Shown piece by piece: positions 18,335 through 29,076 of a stretch of 64,000 nucleotides of DNA. Numbering within the stretch: the first letter of the stretch is position 1; each line of letters begins with the position of its first letter. The stretch is from Sphingopyxis sp. BSN-002 (GTDB lineage Bacteria > Pseudomonadota > Alphaproteobacteria > Sphingomonadales > Sphingomonadaceae). The notes beneath the pieces are model-generated. The model searched no databases and was not told the DNA's origin. It saw only the letters and a program-made list of their open reading frames with translations. A program made the position numbers and the translations under genes. The DNA lies in contig NZ_CP091804.1 of NCBI RefSeq assembly GCF_022024275.1, positions 744,001 to 808,000 on the forward strand, in the 5' to 3' direction.

Positions 18335-19192
18335 ATGCGTATTGCGGTCGCAGGCGCCACGGGTTTCCTCGGCGGACATCTCGCCGATCATCTTGCGGCA
18401 AAAGGCGTCGACATGGTGCCGATCGGGCGCACCGAGGATGCAGCAGCGCTGGAGCAACAGCTTGCCGGATGCGATGCCCTGATCAACTGCGCCGGGGAGA
18501 AGAGCGGGATCGGGCCCGCCGCCGAGGACGCCAATGTCGCCCTGCCCGAGCGCCTGTTCCTCGCCGCCGCTGCCGCCGGGGTTCCGGCCTTCGTCCATGT
18601 CAGCAGCGTTGCCGCCCTGACCAGCGCGACACGCGCCGGAGAGACGGTATCCGACGATTATGAGGGCCGTCCGACGACGTCCTACGGGATCAGCAAGCGG
18701 CGCGGCGACGACCGGCTTTCGGACCTCGCGCCGAGCCATCCCGCGGTGCGGCTCGCAATCCTCCGTCCGCCGATCCTGATCGGCGCCGATGCCGGCGGTC
18801 CGTTCGCGATGCTGCGCGCGGCGGCGCGGCGCGGCCTGCCGCTACCGATCGGCGGCACGAACAACCGGCGCAGTATCGTCCATGTCGACAATTTCGCCGC
18901 GGCGCTGCTCGCGGCCGCCGAAGCCCGTCTCGCCGGAACCTATATTGTCACCGACTCTCCGGCGCTTTCGACCGATGAATTCTATGCGCGCATATCGCGC
19001 GCGCTCGGCCGCGAGCCCCGGCTCTTTCCGATCGGCAGCGCCGGACGCGGGCTCCTTCGCCGGCTCCTCGGCCAGCGCGGCGACAGCCTGTTCGGCGACG
19101 CCGCCTTTTCGGGAGAGCGTTTCGCCAAGGACTGTCCACTCGATTGGCCCGTCCCCGCGGCTTCGCTGATCGAGCGCGCGGTCGCGCCTTAA
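18335..19192 (+). CDS. NAD-dependent epimerase/4-ketoreductase-like SDR
   Basis: A 285-residue extended short-chain dehydrogenase with AVAGATGFLGGHLADHL at the N-terminus, a VSSVAALT catalytic Ser region, and YGISKRRGDDRL as the Tyr-x3-Lys site. It is shorter than epimerases and looks like the sugar 4-ketoreductases (WbpV/WbjF type) that pair with WbpM-like dehydratases to make UDP-QuiNAc or UDP-FucNAc. That role is inferred from position: the WbpM-like gene lies nearby and the initiating sugar transferase is convergent, sharing four bases at the 3' end. The ATG at 18335 starts MRIAVAG. Confidence 0.72.
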   Translation: MRIAVAGATGFLGGHLADHLAAKGVDMVPIGRTEDAAALEQQLAGCDALINCAGEKSGIGPAAEDANVALPERLFLAAAAAGVPAFVHVSSVAALTSATRAGETVSDDYEGRPTTSYGISKRRGDDRLSDLAPSHPAVRLAILRPPILIGADAGGPFAMLRAAARRGLPLPIGGTNNRRSIVHVDNFAAALLAAAEARLAGTYIVTDSPALSTDEFYARISRALGREPRLFPIGSAGRGLLRRLLGQRGDSLFGDAAFSGERFAKDCPLDWPVPAASLIERAVAP

Positions 19193-19746
19193 CGCTGCGC
19201 GGCGTCTCCGCGGCCCCCGCCGCCGAAGGTGTGGAGCAGGATCCGCATATCGCCCACCAGGCTCTGGTTCGCGACATAGTCGCCGTCGATCGCCGCGAGC
19301 CGTTCGGGCTCCGACATATCGACGCCCTGCACCTGCGCCAGCCCGGTCACCCCGGGCCGGACGCGAAACACACCGTGCCGCTCGCGCGCGTCGATCAGCT
19401 CATGCTGGATCGGCAGGCACGGGCGCGGCCCGACCAGGCTCATCTCGCCGCGCAACACGCAAATGAGCTGCGGCAGTTCGTCGAGCTTCAGCTTGCGGAT
19501 CAGCGCGCTCGACCGCGAAATGCGCGTGACCGCGACTTCGTGTGACGGACGGTCGCCGGTCGTCGGCGCCATCGTGCGGATCTTGTAGAGGCGAAACGGC
19601 CGCTGATCGCGGCCGACGCGCGATTGCACGAACAGCGGGTTGGCGCGGAATTCCAGTCCCGAAAACAGCGCCGCGACAAGGCAGACGAGGACCGCCGGCA
19701 CGAAGAGCAGCGCCGAGATCACCAGGTCGAATCCGCGTTTCAGCAT
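19189..19746 (-). CDS. Undecaprenyl-phosphate sugar-1-phosphate transferase (initiating PGT)
   Basis: A 185-residue small monotopic phosphoglycosyltransferase (PglC/WcaJ catalytic domain only). It has one N-terminal hydrophobic segment (ALLFVPAVLVCLVAALF), FRLYKIRTM, LIRKLKLDELPQL, VGPRPCLP and RPGVTGLAQVQG, all hallmarks of the family. It moves a sugar-1-phosphate from UDP-sugar to undecaprenyl phosphate, starting the repeat unit; the likely substrate is the 6-deoxy-amino sugar made by the WbpM-like dehydratase. It lies ten bases downstream of the amidotransferase gene, probably in the same transcript, and its end overlaps the SDR gene by four bases. Confidence 0.92.
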   Translation of the reverse strand: MLKRGFDLVISALLFVPAVLVCLVAALFSGLEFRANPLFVQSRVGRDQRPFRLYKIRTMAPTTGDRPSHEVAVTRISRSSALIRKLKLDELPQLICVLRGEMSLVGPRPCLPIQHELIDARERHGVFRVRPGVTGLAQVQGVDMSEPERLAAIDGDYVANQSLVGDMRILLHTFGGGGRGDAAQR

Positions 19747-19756
19747 CGCGCCGCGC

Positions 19757-21697
19757 TCAATTCGCCCGCTGCGCGTCGAGCCACGCCTGGAACATCAGGA
19801 TATCCCAGACATGATAGTGCCAGCGGCGCCGGCCGCTTCGCGTTTCGCTCCAAAGACGACGCACCTCGTCGACGTTGAAAAAGCCCTCGCGCTTCAGCCG
19901 GTCTTCGGCGAGCAGATCGTCGGCCCAGTCGCGCAGCGGCCCCTGCAACCAATGGTCGATCGGTACGCCGAACCCCATCTTGGGCCGCTCCATGATCTCG
20001 CGCGGGACGTGACGATAGAGAAGCTGGCGCAGCGGCCATTTCGACTCGCCGTTCTTCAGCTTATGCGCCAGCGGCAGCGCGAGCGCGAATTCGACGACGC
20101 GGTGGTCGAGCAGCGGAACACGCGATTCCAGGCTGACCGCCATGCTCGCGCGGTCGACTTTCACCAGGATGTCGTCGGGCAGATAGGTCCGCATATCGAG
20201 GTACATCATGCGGTCGCGGAAATCGCTACCCTCCCAGTCCGGATCGTGGGCGGTGAGAAGCGTCTCTGGCTCGCGCGCGCCGGGAACGAGCTGCTCGGGA
20301 TGCTTCGCGTGCGAAATCAGCGAGCGGTAGAAATCATCCGAGCGCTCAACGTCGAGGACGTCGGCAAGCTTGAGCAGACGGTCGCCGACCGCGAGCGTCC
20401 GCAGCTTCGACGGGGCAGCCTTCATGACCGTGTCGATCGCGCGCCCCGGGGTCAGTCGCAGCGCCGCGGCCGCCGCCTTGCGCATCCCGCGCGGCAGCTT
20501 TCCGAGCCGGCGCCAGATGTCATAACCCTGCGCATAGCGGTTATAGCCGCAGAGCAGTTCGTCGCCGCCGTCGCCCGACAGGCTGACGGTGACCTCGGTC
20601 CGCGCCAGCTTGCTGACGAGCAGCGTCGGGATTTGCGAGGAATCGGCGAAGGGCTCATCCCAGTGATGCGGCAGCAGCGGGATCTGGTCGAGCGCGTCCT
20701 GCGGCGTGACGTAAAGCTCTGTATGGTCGGTGCCGAGGTGCGCCGCGACGCGCTTCGCATGATGCGCCTCGTCATATTCGGCTTCGGAGAAACCGATCGA
20801 GAAGGTCTTCACCGGCCGCTGCGACTGCGCCTGCATCAGCGCGACGATCGTGCTCGAATCATAGCCGCCCGACAGGAAGGCGCCGAGCGGCACGTCGGCG
20901 GCCATGCGGATCTTGACCGCATCGCCGAGCAGCGTGTCGAGCGCATCGACCGATGCTTCGGCCGACCCCGCGAAGGGATTGGCGTGGCCCTCGCGCGCCT
21001 TTTCGGCGATGTCCCAATAGGCGACCGGCTCGGGCAGCGTCCGGTCGTCGGGGCCGATCTCCAGATAATAGGCGGGCGGCAGCTTCAGGATACCGTCATA
21101 GATCGAATAGGGGCCGGGCACATAATTGTGCCGCAGGAACAGCGCCAGCGCGTCGCGGTTTACCCCGCCCCGCCACGCCGGATGCTGGCGCAGCGCCTTG
21201 AGTTCGGATCCGAAGAGCAGCGCCGACCCCTGCATCCCGTAATAGAGCGGCTTTTCGCCCATACGGTCGCGGGCGAGATAGAGTTTGCGTTCGGCGCGGT
21301 CCCACAGCGCAAAGGCGAACATGCCGTTCGCGCGTTGCAGCGTGCCGAGCACGCCCCACACCGAGAAGCCCGCGAGCAGCGTTTCGGTATCCGAATGGCC
21401 GCGCCAAGCGATGGCGCCCGCGGTCTCGAGTTCGCGGCGCATGTCGAGGTGATTGTAGATCTCGCCGTTATAGCTCAGCACATAGCGGCCGTCGGCGCTG
21501 AGCATCGGCTGATGTCCCGCGGGCGACAGATCGATGATCGCGAGCCGGCGATGCGCCAGCGCGATCCCGGCCTCACTGTCGACCCAATAACCGTCGCTGT
21601 CGGGTCCGCGGTGGACGATCGTATCCGCCATCCGTCGCAGCAGCGCTTCACCGTCGGCAAAACCCGCCCGGTCGAGGAACCCCGTAAAGCCACACAT
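19757..21697 (-). CDS. Asparagine synthetase-like glutamine amidotransferase of polysaccharide synthesis
   Basis: A 646-residue class II amidotransferase with AsnB architecture. The start must be ATG 21697 (not the TTG at 21700) so that the nucleophilic cysteine is residue 2 (MCGFTGF). The N-terminal glutaminase has RGPDSDGYW, AHRRLAIIDLS and YNGEIYN; the synthetase half has the ATP-binding LSGGYDSS loop at about residues 275-282 and SGDGGDELLCGYNRY. Within a polysaccharide cluster, this type commonly amidates a uronic acid (as WbpS) rather than making asparagine. Its ATG overlaps the upstream glycosyltransferase stop (TGATG). Confidence 0.88.
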   Translation of the reverse strand: MCGFTGFLDRAGFADGEALLRRMADTIVHRGPDSDGYWVDSEAGIALAHRRLAIIDLSPAGHQPMLSADGRYVLSYNGEIYNHLDMRRELETAGAIAWRGHSDTETLLAGFSVWGVLGTLQRANGMFAFALWDRAERKLYLARDRMGEKPLYYGMQGSALLFGSELKALRQHPAWRGGVNRDALALFLRHNYVPGPYSIYDGILKLPPAYYLEIGPDDRTLPEPVAYWDIAEKAREGHANPFAGSAEASVDALDTLLGDAVKIRMAADVPLGAFLSGGYDSSTIVALMQAQSQRPVKTFSIGFSEAEYDEAHHAKRVAAHLGTDHTELYVTPQDALDQIPLLPHHWDEPFADSSQIPTLLVSKLARTEVTVSLSGDGGDELLCGYNRYAQGYDIWRRLGKLPRGMRKAAAAALRLTPGRAIDTVMKAAPSKLRTLAVGDRLLKLADVLDVERSDDFYRSLISHAKHPEQLVPGAREPETLLTAHDPDWEGSDFRDRMMYLDMRTYLPDDILVKVDRASMAVSLESRVPLLDHRVVEFALALPLAHKLKNGESKWPLRQLLYRHVPREIMERPKMGFGVPIDHWLQGPLRDWADDLLAEDRLKREGFFNVDEVRRLWSETRSGRRRWHYHVWDILMFQAWLDAQRAN

Positions 21698-22848
21698 CAA
21701 ACGTCTCTTTTCAGCATCGAATCATAGAGCCCGGCATAGGCCTCGACGGTGGCATCGAGGCCATAGGTGGCAACAATCCTGTCGCGCGCCGCTTCGCCCA
21801 TTTCACTACGGCGCGCAAGATCCATCGCGGCAATTTCACCAATTGCTTCCGCCATTTGCGCCGCATCACCCGGCGGAACGACCCGCCCCAGGCCGTTCAT
21901 CAACCGCGCGCTGTCGCCAACATCGGTGGCGACGCACGGCAACCCCGACGCCATCGCCTCGCCAAGCACATTGGGGAAACCCTCGTTCCGGCTCGACGCG
22001 AGGCAGAAGAGATCGAACGCCGGCAGGATCGTCTCCACGTCTGGGCGGCGGCCGAGCAGCCGGAAGCGTGCGCGCTTTTCCGGCGCGATGGCATCGACGA
22101 TCTCGGGATTATTCCCGTCGAGCGCTTCACCGACCATGACGACGCGCAGGTCGGGATTGACACCGAGCGCACGGTCGCAGGCGTCGAGAAACGTCGGGAT
22201 ATCCTTCATCGGGTGAAAGCGCCCGATATAGCCCAGCGCGACCTCGTCCGCGGTCAGCCCCAGTTTTTCGCGCCATTCCGCGCGGCGTGCAGGGTCGGGC
22301 CACCATTTCTGCGTATCGAATCCGTTCGGAATCACAAGCGACCGGGCGCCCGAATAGCCATGCGCTTCATGCTGCTCGCACGCGCGGTAGCTGTTATAGA
22401 TGATCGCGCGCGGCGCGCGCGACAGCGGCTTCAGGGCGTTGATCGTCCACCGCGTACCACGTTTCTCGAGCCCGATCGCATCGAGCGACTGGCGGATGTT
22501 CCAGCTTACCGCAGGCTTCGGCGACTGACCCCATGCGGCGGCACTTGCCGCAAGGTTTCCGTGATACATCCATCCTTGCACAATGCCCGGCGCGATCTCG
22601 CGCACCAGCATACGAAGCCGCGACAGCGCGCCGACAGGCCCCGTCCCCTCGCGCATGCCCAGCGCATGGACGGAAATGCCGAGGTCGCGCAGCAACGGGC
22701 CATAATGGCCCGGTCCCGACAGCGACACGACATGGTTGTCGAACCGGTGCCGCAGCCCCGATTGCAGGAGATTGAACAGCGAACGTTCGGCTCCGCCCGT
22801 ATCCAGGCCGGTGATGACGTGGAGGACGCGTGGCAATGATGTCGTCAT
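21697..22848 (-). CDS. GT4-family glycosyltransferase
   Basis: A 383-residue GT-B protein. It opens with PRVLHVITGLDTGGAERSLF, the typical retaining GT4 start, contains YIGRFHPMKDIPTFLDA at the domain joint and ASSRNEGFPNVLGEAMASGLPCVATDVGDS with the conserved EX7E and catalytic-site glycine loops. It belongs to the polysaccharide operon: four bases downstream of the Wzy-like gene and overlapping the amidotransferase gene by one base. It probably adds one sugar of the repeat unit; its substrates cannot be assigned. Confidence 0.87.
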   Translation of the reverse strand: MTTSLPRVLHVITGLDTGGAERSLFNLLQSGLRHRFDNHVVSLSGPGHYGPLLRDLGISVHALGMREGTGPVGALSRLRMLVREIAPGIVQGWMYHGNLAASAAAWGQSPKPAVSWNIRQSLDAIGLEKRGTRWTINALKPLSRAPRAIIYNSYRACEQHEAHGYSGARSLVIPNGFDTQKWWPDPARRAEWREKLGLTADEVALGYIGRFHPMKDIPTFLDACDRALGVNPDLRVVMVGEALDGNNPEIVDAIAPEKRARFRLLGRRPDVETILPAFDLFCLASSRNEGFPNVLGEAMASGLPCVATDVGDSARLMNGLGRVVPPGDAAQMAEAIGEIAAMDLARRSEMGEAARDRIVATYGLDATVEAYAGLYDSMLKRDV

Positions 22849-22852
22849 GAGG

Positions 22853-24220
22853 TCAGGCGCTGGCGGGCCGGACAGGACGGCGCTTCGAAAGCGAGAGGAA
22901 CCAGAACGCCAGGATCAGGATGACCGTCGGGGTCATGCTGAGCGTCAGATTCTTCGGATCGCCCTGGAAATAATAGATGCCCCAGTAAAGGACGAACGGC
23001 GCATAGATCACCGGGAAGACCGACTTGTCGAAGGTCCGGATCTCCTTCGCCCGGTCAAGCAGCCCGAGCACGAAGGCGTAGATGCCGCTGGAAATGACGA
23101 CGCCGGGAAAACCGAGCGAATAATAGCCATATCCTACCAGCCCCGGCGGCGTCATCTGCTCCCAGACGCCATGGACGAGATAGGTGTTGAGAACGACGAT
23201 CGTCTCGGGCTTTTCGATCCCGAACAGGCGGCCGGGAACAAGGTATAACGGGATGGCGAAGCTGTCGTAATAATAGCTGTAGTCGAGACCGCTGTACGAG
23301 AAGGCTCCGACCAGCGACGCGATGAACTCGTCATAATAGCCGACGACCGGTGCCAGCGGGATATATTTGTAGTTGCTGACGACATCGCCGATCGTCAGGT
23401 CGTCCTGATACAGCGATGCCGTGATATCCTTGCCGACCCCGACGAAGAAATCGGCCATCAGCGCGAGCAACACGAAGAACAGGACCATGCCAGGGCGCAG
23501 TCCGACGCCCCGGGGATAACGGGTCGCCATCCAGGTGAAGATCAGCATCAACGCGAAAATCAGGACCTGCCCGCGGCTGCCCCAGATCAGCGACACCATG
23601 ATCGACAATATCGCCGCGGCGATCAGAAGCGGCATATAGCGCCGCCCTTCGGCCGCAACGAATGCCATGGAGATAACCGCGGCAAGGAAAGCCATGGTGG
23701 TCAGATTCTGGATGAAGATGAAGGAACCCTCGGTCTCGAGGTAATCGTCCTGCAACCCCTGCCGGATCAGGCCCGTCAGCTCGACCGTACGAAAATATCC
23801 GCCATATTGATAGGTATAGGCGTAGAGCGAGAAGGCGCCGAGCACGAGCATCACCCCATAGACGATGCGCAGATTGAGCGTCCGCGCGATCGTTCCGACC
23901 TGATATTTCGGATGCGAGAAATATCGCGAGCGCTTCCCCGACCCATAGAAGATGATGCAAGTGAAATATGAAATCAGTACTGCAATAGCTATTTCGAGTA
24001 CCACCTGCGGGTCTTCGTTAAGACCATATATATTTACATTGTCTCCATACAGGTCCTTGAAGAAAAATACCGCGAGCGGGCACAGGCCATACACGATCGC
24101 AAAATTCATGCTCATGATGAATCGGCCATCGAGCCGCACCTTGGCGACCTGCCGGATTATTTCTTTCGATAGTGCGTGGAGAAATATGAAGGAGAAGATA
24201 AGTATGCTCAGAACAGACAT
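22853..24220 (-). CDS. wzy: Wzy-like O-antigen/EPS repeat-unit polymerase
   Basis: A 455-residue integral membrane protein with about twelve hydrophobic segments and a large periplasmic loop (about residues 245-330: SLYQDDLTIGDVVSNYKYIPL and further), the layout of Wzy polymerases such as the O-antigen polysaccharide polymerase family. Sequence identity among Wzy proteins is very low, so the call depends on topology and context: Wzx, PGT and glycosyltransferases are all adjacent. The start end of the gene, roughly 23930-24290, is visibly more AT-rich than its neighbours, which often marks horizontally exchanged polymerase genes. No strong SD precedes ATG 24220. Confidence 0.74.
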   Translation of the reverse strand: MSVLSILIFSFIFLHALSKEIIRQVAKVRLDGRFIMSMNFAIVYGLCPLAVFFFKDLYGDNVNIYGLNEDPQVVLEIAIAVLISYFTCIIFYGSGKRSRYFSHPKYQVGTIARTLNLRIVYGVMLVLGAFSLYAYTYQYGGYFRTVELTGLIRQGLQDDYLETEGSFIFIQNLTTMAFLAAVISMAFVAAEGRRYMPLLIAAAILSIMVSLIWGSRGQVLIFALMLIFTWMATRYPRGVGLRPGMVLFFVLLALMADFFVGVGKDITASLYQDDLTIGDVVSNYKYIPLAPVVGYYDEFIASLVGAFSYSGLDYSYYYDSFAIPLYLVPGRLFGIEKPETIVVLNTYLVHGVWEQMTPPGLVGYGYYSLGFPGVVISSGIYAFVLGLLDRAKEIRTFDKSVFPVIYAPFVLYWGIYYFQGDPKNLTLSMTPTVILILAFWFLSLSKRRPVRPASA

Positions 24221-24292
24221 TTTTTACTCTATCTTGCCTTCTCGTCACCCATTATGGTGAAGCGTCCCGACCTGACCATGCAAAGAAGAAAA

Positions 24293-25426
24293 ATGAAAAT
24301 CCTCTTCCTCACATCCTCGATGGAAACCGGGGGAGCAGAACGTGTCGCCGCGCTGCTTGCGAGCGCTTGGGCAGATCAGGGCCATGACGTCACGCTGATG
24401 CCGACCTTTTCCGGACGAGGCGATTGCGCTTTCCCGCTGTCAGATTCCGTCGAACTCCGGTTTCTCGCCGATATCGCTTCGCCAAACGCCGGAAAACTAG
24501 CGCGTCTCCGGACTCTTCGTGCGTTCATACGGTCTGCCCAACCCGATGTCATCATTTCATTTCTCCCGCACGTCAACGCCGCCGCGGTCGCGGCGGCCGC
24601 GGGGCTGGGCATTCCGGTCGTCGCCTGCGAGCGGACCTATCCGCCGCTTCTCCAGCCGCCCCTGCCGCCCTTCTATCGCATCGCCCGTCGGCTGACCTAT
24701 CCCTTTGCCGCGGCGCTGGTCGGCCAGACCGAGACTGCAGCCGTCTGGCTGCGCGCGCGCGCCGGCCGCGCGCCGGTCGCGACGATACCCAATCCGGTGG
24801 TGAACCCGCTGCCGTCCAATCCGCCCCGGCTGAACCCCGGCGACCTGTTCGGTCCCGACCGGAAGCTTGTCCTGTGGGCCGGGCGCTTCGAGGAATCGAA
24901 ACGCGCCGACGTCCTGATCGACGCGTTCGCCCGTATCGCCGCCGGTGCGGCCGGATGGGATGTCATATTGCTCGGCGACGGGCCGGCGCGTGCAGCGGCG
25001 TTCGAGCGGGTGAGACAGCATGGGCTGGAAGACCGCATCCGCCTGCCCGGCTTTGCGGGCAACCTTGCCGAATGGTATGCGCGCGCCGACGCGTTCGTCA
25101 TGACCTCCTCGTACGAGGGCTTTCCCAACGCGCTGCTCGAAGCCCTGGCCCAAGGCCTGCCCTCCATCGCCTTTGACGTGCTGACCGGCCCCGCCGAGCT
25201 CGCCGACAACGGCCGGCGCCTGATCCTCCTGCCCGACCGCGACCATGTCGACGCGCTCGCGGATGCTCTTTCGACGTTGCTCACCGACGAAGCGCGGCGC
25301 GCGGAACTTGGCCGCGCGGCGCTCGAAACCGCTACCGACTATTCGAAGGATCGCGTCCTCGCGATGTGGGACGACCTGTTTGCGAAGGTCGTGCGCTCAG
25401 GCGGTGCGACGGAAGCGAAACTCTGA
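24293..25426 (+). CDS. GT4-family glycosyltransferase
   Basis: A 377-residue GT-B transferase. I chose ATG 24293 (MKILFLTSSMETGGAERVAALL), since the upstream in-frame ATGs (24254, 24278) add nothing conserved. It has VLWAGRFEESKRADVLIDAFARI at the start of the donor domain and SSYEGFPNALLEALAQGLPSIAFD with the EX7E motif. It is transcribed against the surrounding polysaccharide genes, divergent from wzy, and its 3' 30 bases overlap the end of the methyltransferase gene. It probably adds a further sugar of the repeat; the other glycosyltransferases nearby are on the opposite strand. Confidence 0.85.
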   Translation: MKILFLTSSMETGGAERVAALLASAWADQGHDVTLMPTFSGRGDCAFPLSDSVELRFLADIASPNAGKLARLRTLRAFIRSAQPDVIISFLPHVNAAAVAAAAGLGIPVVACERTYPPLLQPPLPPFYRIARRLTYPFAAALVGQTETAAVWLRARAGRAPVATIPNPVVNPLPSNPPRLNPGDLFGPDRKLVLWAGRFEESKRADVLIDAFARIAAGAAGWDVILLGDGPARAAAFERVRQHGLEDRIRLPGFAGNLAEWYARADAFVMTSSYEGFPNALLEALAQGLPSIAFDVLTGPAELADNGRRLILLPDRDHVDALADALSTLLTDEARRAELGRAALETATDYSKDRVLAMWDDLFAKVVRSGGATEAKL

Positions 25427-26218
25427 ACAGCCGGTTCCGAACAGCCCGAGCTTGGGGTGGAGCTCCAGAACAAGCTCGGGCTCGAAACCGCGCGCGCGCA
25501 TGAAATCGATGATTTCCTGCTCGGTCGCCGATTCATAGGGATAGCCGCCGAGCCAGTCGTCGACGTCGTTGTAGAAATTCATCCCGCGCTGGTCCTTGTA
25601 TTCGGCGATGAACTTCGACGGGCTGTTTCCGGTCAGCAGCAGGCGCAGCTTGTATCCGGCGATATAGGGCACGCGGATGAGCGAACGGACGAACGAACCG
25701 CCGTTGGTAAAGACCTTCTTCTCGACCTTCCACGCCCAGCAGAGCGGCGTCTTGCGATAGATGGCGAGGACGAACTGGCCGCCCGCCGCGACATGCGTCG
25801 CCGCCTTGTCGATCGCATCCCACATCGCGCCGGTGTGGTGCAGCACGCCCCACGAATAGACGATGTCGAAGGTGCCGAGATCGCGCGCCTGCGGATCGAG
25901 GATCGACACGAGCCGCGCCTCGACATTCTTTCCCGGCCAGTTCGCCGCCACGACCTTGCGCGTCGTTTCGATCGAGTTGGCGTCGATGTCGACCGCCATC
26001 ACCGACTTTGCGCCAAGGCGCAGCGCCGCAAGGCTGTGGAGCCCCGATCCGCTGCCGATGTCGAGGAAGGTCCGGCCCTCGATATCTTCCTTCGGGATCA
26101 GCTTGAGGACACCCGCTTCGGCGTGCCGGATCGCCTCGTCGTCGATCTTCTCCGAATAATCCTTCCAGTTCGCACCGAATTCAAAGTGCGTCGAAACATC
26201 GGTCAGACTTGCAGACAT
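25397..26218 (-). CDS. Class I SAM-dependent methyltransferase
   Basis: A 273-residue methyltransferase. ATG 26218 (MSASLTDVSTHFEFGANWKDYSE) has an AGGAG site about ten bases upstream. SAM-binding motif I is FLDIGSGSGLHSLAALRLGA, motif II VMAVDIDANSIETTR, and YSWGVLHHTG resembles post-motif II. The family includes sugar- or lipid-modifying methylases. Its place between the Wzx gene and glycosyltransferases suggests O-methylation of a repeat-unit sugar or chain-end capping. The substrate is not determined. The 3' end overlaps the + strand glycosyltransferase by 30 bases. Confidence 0.78.
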   Translation of the reverse strand: MSASLTDVSTHFEFGANWKDYSEKIDDEAIRHAEAGVLKLIPKEDIEGRTFLDIGSGSGLHSLAALRLGAKSVMAVDIDANSIETTRKVVAANWPGKNVEARLVSILDPQARDLGTFDIVYSWGVLHHTGAMWDAIDKAATHVAAGGQFVLAIYRKTPLCWAWKVEKKVFTNGGSFVRSLIRVPYIAGYKLRLLLTGNSPSKFIAEYKDQRGMNFYNDVDDWLGGYPYESATEQEIIDFMRARGFEPELVLELHPKLGLFGTGCSEFRFRRTA

Positions 26219-26270
26219 TCTCAAAAAGCTCCTTCGCCCGCGCATTTGCAGGCAGATGATTCAGATCGGT

Positions 26271-27734
26271 TCAAAGCGGGCGCCCGCGGGCGCGAAAAGC
26301 GGAAACGCGGCTCAGCGCGTGACGCGCGGGTCCGAAATTCGTTGCGACGAGGATCGCGCAATAGACTGCTATCCCTGTGAAAATCTGTACTGCGAGCCGT
26401 ACCAATGCCACAGTCCAGCCGGTGGCGCCATATGACCATCGATCGATGCCGTGGAGGATCGCAGCCATGACGGTTACCGCCACCAGGATCTTGCCGAGAT
26501 CGGCAAGCGGCAGCGAGACCGTCCCCGGCAGCCGGGTCGAAACAAGCGCCGCGATGGTACAGCCGGCCGCCGCCGCGATCAGGCTGGCCCACGCCGCGCC
26601 CGCGCCGCCATAGGCGGGGATCAGCACGAAACACCCGGCAACGAGCAGGCCGATCATCACCCCGGCGTTGACGATCGGCAGCGCCGTGCGCTTGGCGATC
26701 TGGTATCTGAGGTCGACGACGAAGGACTTCAGGTTGATGAACAGCGCGGTCGCCGCGAACAGGCCGAGCGATACCGCAGCGTCGGCGCGGATCGCCTTGC
26801 CGGTGATCATCCACGCCAGATCGTCGGCGACGAAATGCAGGCCGACCGCGCTGGGCAACAGCAAGCCGACGAACAACAGGATATATTGCGAATAAAGCCG
26901 ACGCTCCTCCTCGTCCTCTTGCGCCGAATGAAGCTCGAGCAGCCGCGGATAAAAGGCCTGGCTGAGCGAGGAGGCCATCATTCCGATCGAGAAGATCGCA
27001 AGATCGGCACCCGCGGCATAGCCCGCCACGGCGTCGACGCCCTGCTTGGCGCCCAGAATATAGCGATCGAGACTGGTTCCGAGCTGAACCAGCAGGATCG
27101 AAAAGGACAATGGCAGGCCATAGCGCGCGAGATGCCCCAGGATCGCGCGGTCGACATGGCGCACGCGCACGCCTTCGGCCCACGTCAGAAAGCGCGGAAT
27201 CAGAAGCGGCAACCAATAGGCGAGTCCGAGCGCGAACATGAAATGATCGAAGCGCCGCGACACGAAAAAGGCCGCCAGCGGCAGTGCGAGCGTCAGCAGC
27301 AGCTTGGCGAGCTGGAGCTGGACGAACAACGCGGGACGGCGCTGCAACGTCAGCTGCACATTGCTGTATTCGTACACCGAATAGCCGGTCAGCAGCATCA
27401 GCATGCCGATCGTCATCTCGGCTGTAATCGGCCGTCCCGAGAGCAGGATGACGGCAAGCGCGGCCAGCGCGGACAGCACCGCCGACAGCAACAGCGCGAA
27501 CAGTCCGCTGCTCTGCAACCGGACGCGGTCGGGAACTTCGGCGTACATGCGGAACACCGACTGGATCACCCAGGTGCAGAACAGGGCGTTGAACAGCGCC
27601 GAGGTCGTGATCGTCAGCGTGTAGACGCCATAGTCGGCCGGCGCGAGAAGCCGCGAGAAAATGGCAATCGACGCGACGGTGAGAAGGGCGGCGAGCGCCC
27701 GACCGACCATGTAGATGCCGCTTGCCCGGATCAC
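26271..27734 (-). CDS. wzx: Wzx-type polysaccharide flippase
   Basis: A 487-residue MATE-fold lipopolysaccharide/polysaccharide flippase with about fourteen hydrophobic segments and N-terminus GIYMVGRALAALLTVASIAIFSRLL. It begins with GTG at 27734. The region LGAKQGVDAVAGYAAGADLAIFSIGMM is typical of the family. It would flip undecaprenyl-linked repeat units to the periplasm for Wzy. It follows the TviB-like dehydrogenase gene by 49 bases and precedes the methyltransferase gene. The C-terminal 20 residues are basic and cytoplasmic. Confidence 0.86.
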   Translation of the reverse strand: MIRASGIYMVGRALAALLTVASIAIFSRLLAPADYGVYTLTITTSALFNALFCTWVIQSVFRMYAEVPDRVRLQSSGLFALLLSAVLSALAALAVILLSGRPITAEMTIGMLMLLTGYSVYEYSNVQLTLQRRPALFVQLQLAKLLLTLALPLAAFFVSRRFDHFMFALGLAYWLPLLIPRFLTWAEGVRVRHVDRAILGHLARYGLPLSFSILLVQLGTSLDRYILGAKQGVDAVAGYAAGADLAIFSIGMMASSLSQAFYPRLLELHSAQEDEEERRLYSQYILLFVGLLLPSAVGLHFVADDLAWMITGKAIRADAAVSLGLFAATALFINLKSFVVDLRYQIAKRTALPIVNAGVMIGLLVAGCFVLIPAYGGAGAAWASLIAAAAGCTIAALVSTRLPGTVSLPLADLGKILVAVTVMAAILHGIDRWSYGATGWTVALVRLAVQIFTGIAVYCAILVATNFGPARHALSRVSAFRARGRPL

Positions 27735-27783
27735 GAAATGCCCTTCCCTTCCCGCCGCCGGGAAGATTGCGCCACGCCGCTTC

Positions 27784-29072
<1,289 letters not shown>

Positions 29073-29076
<4 letters not shown>

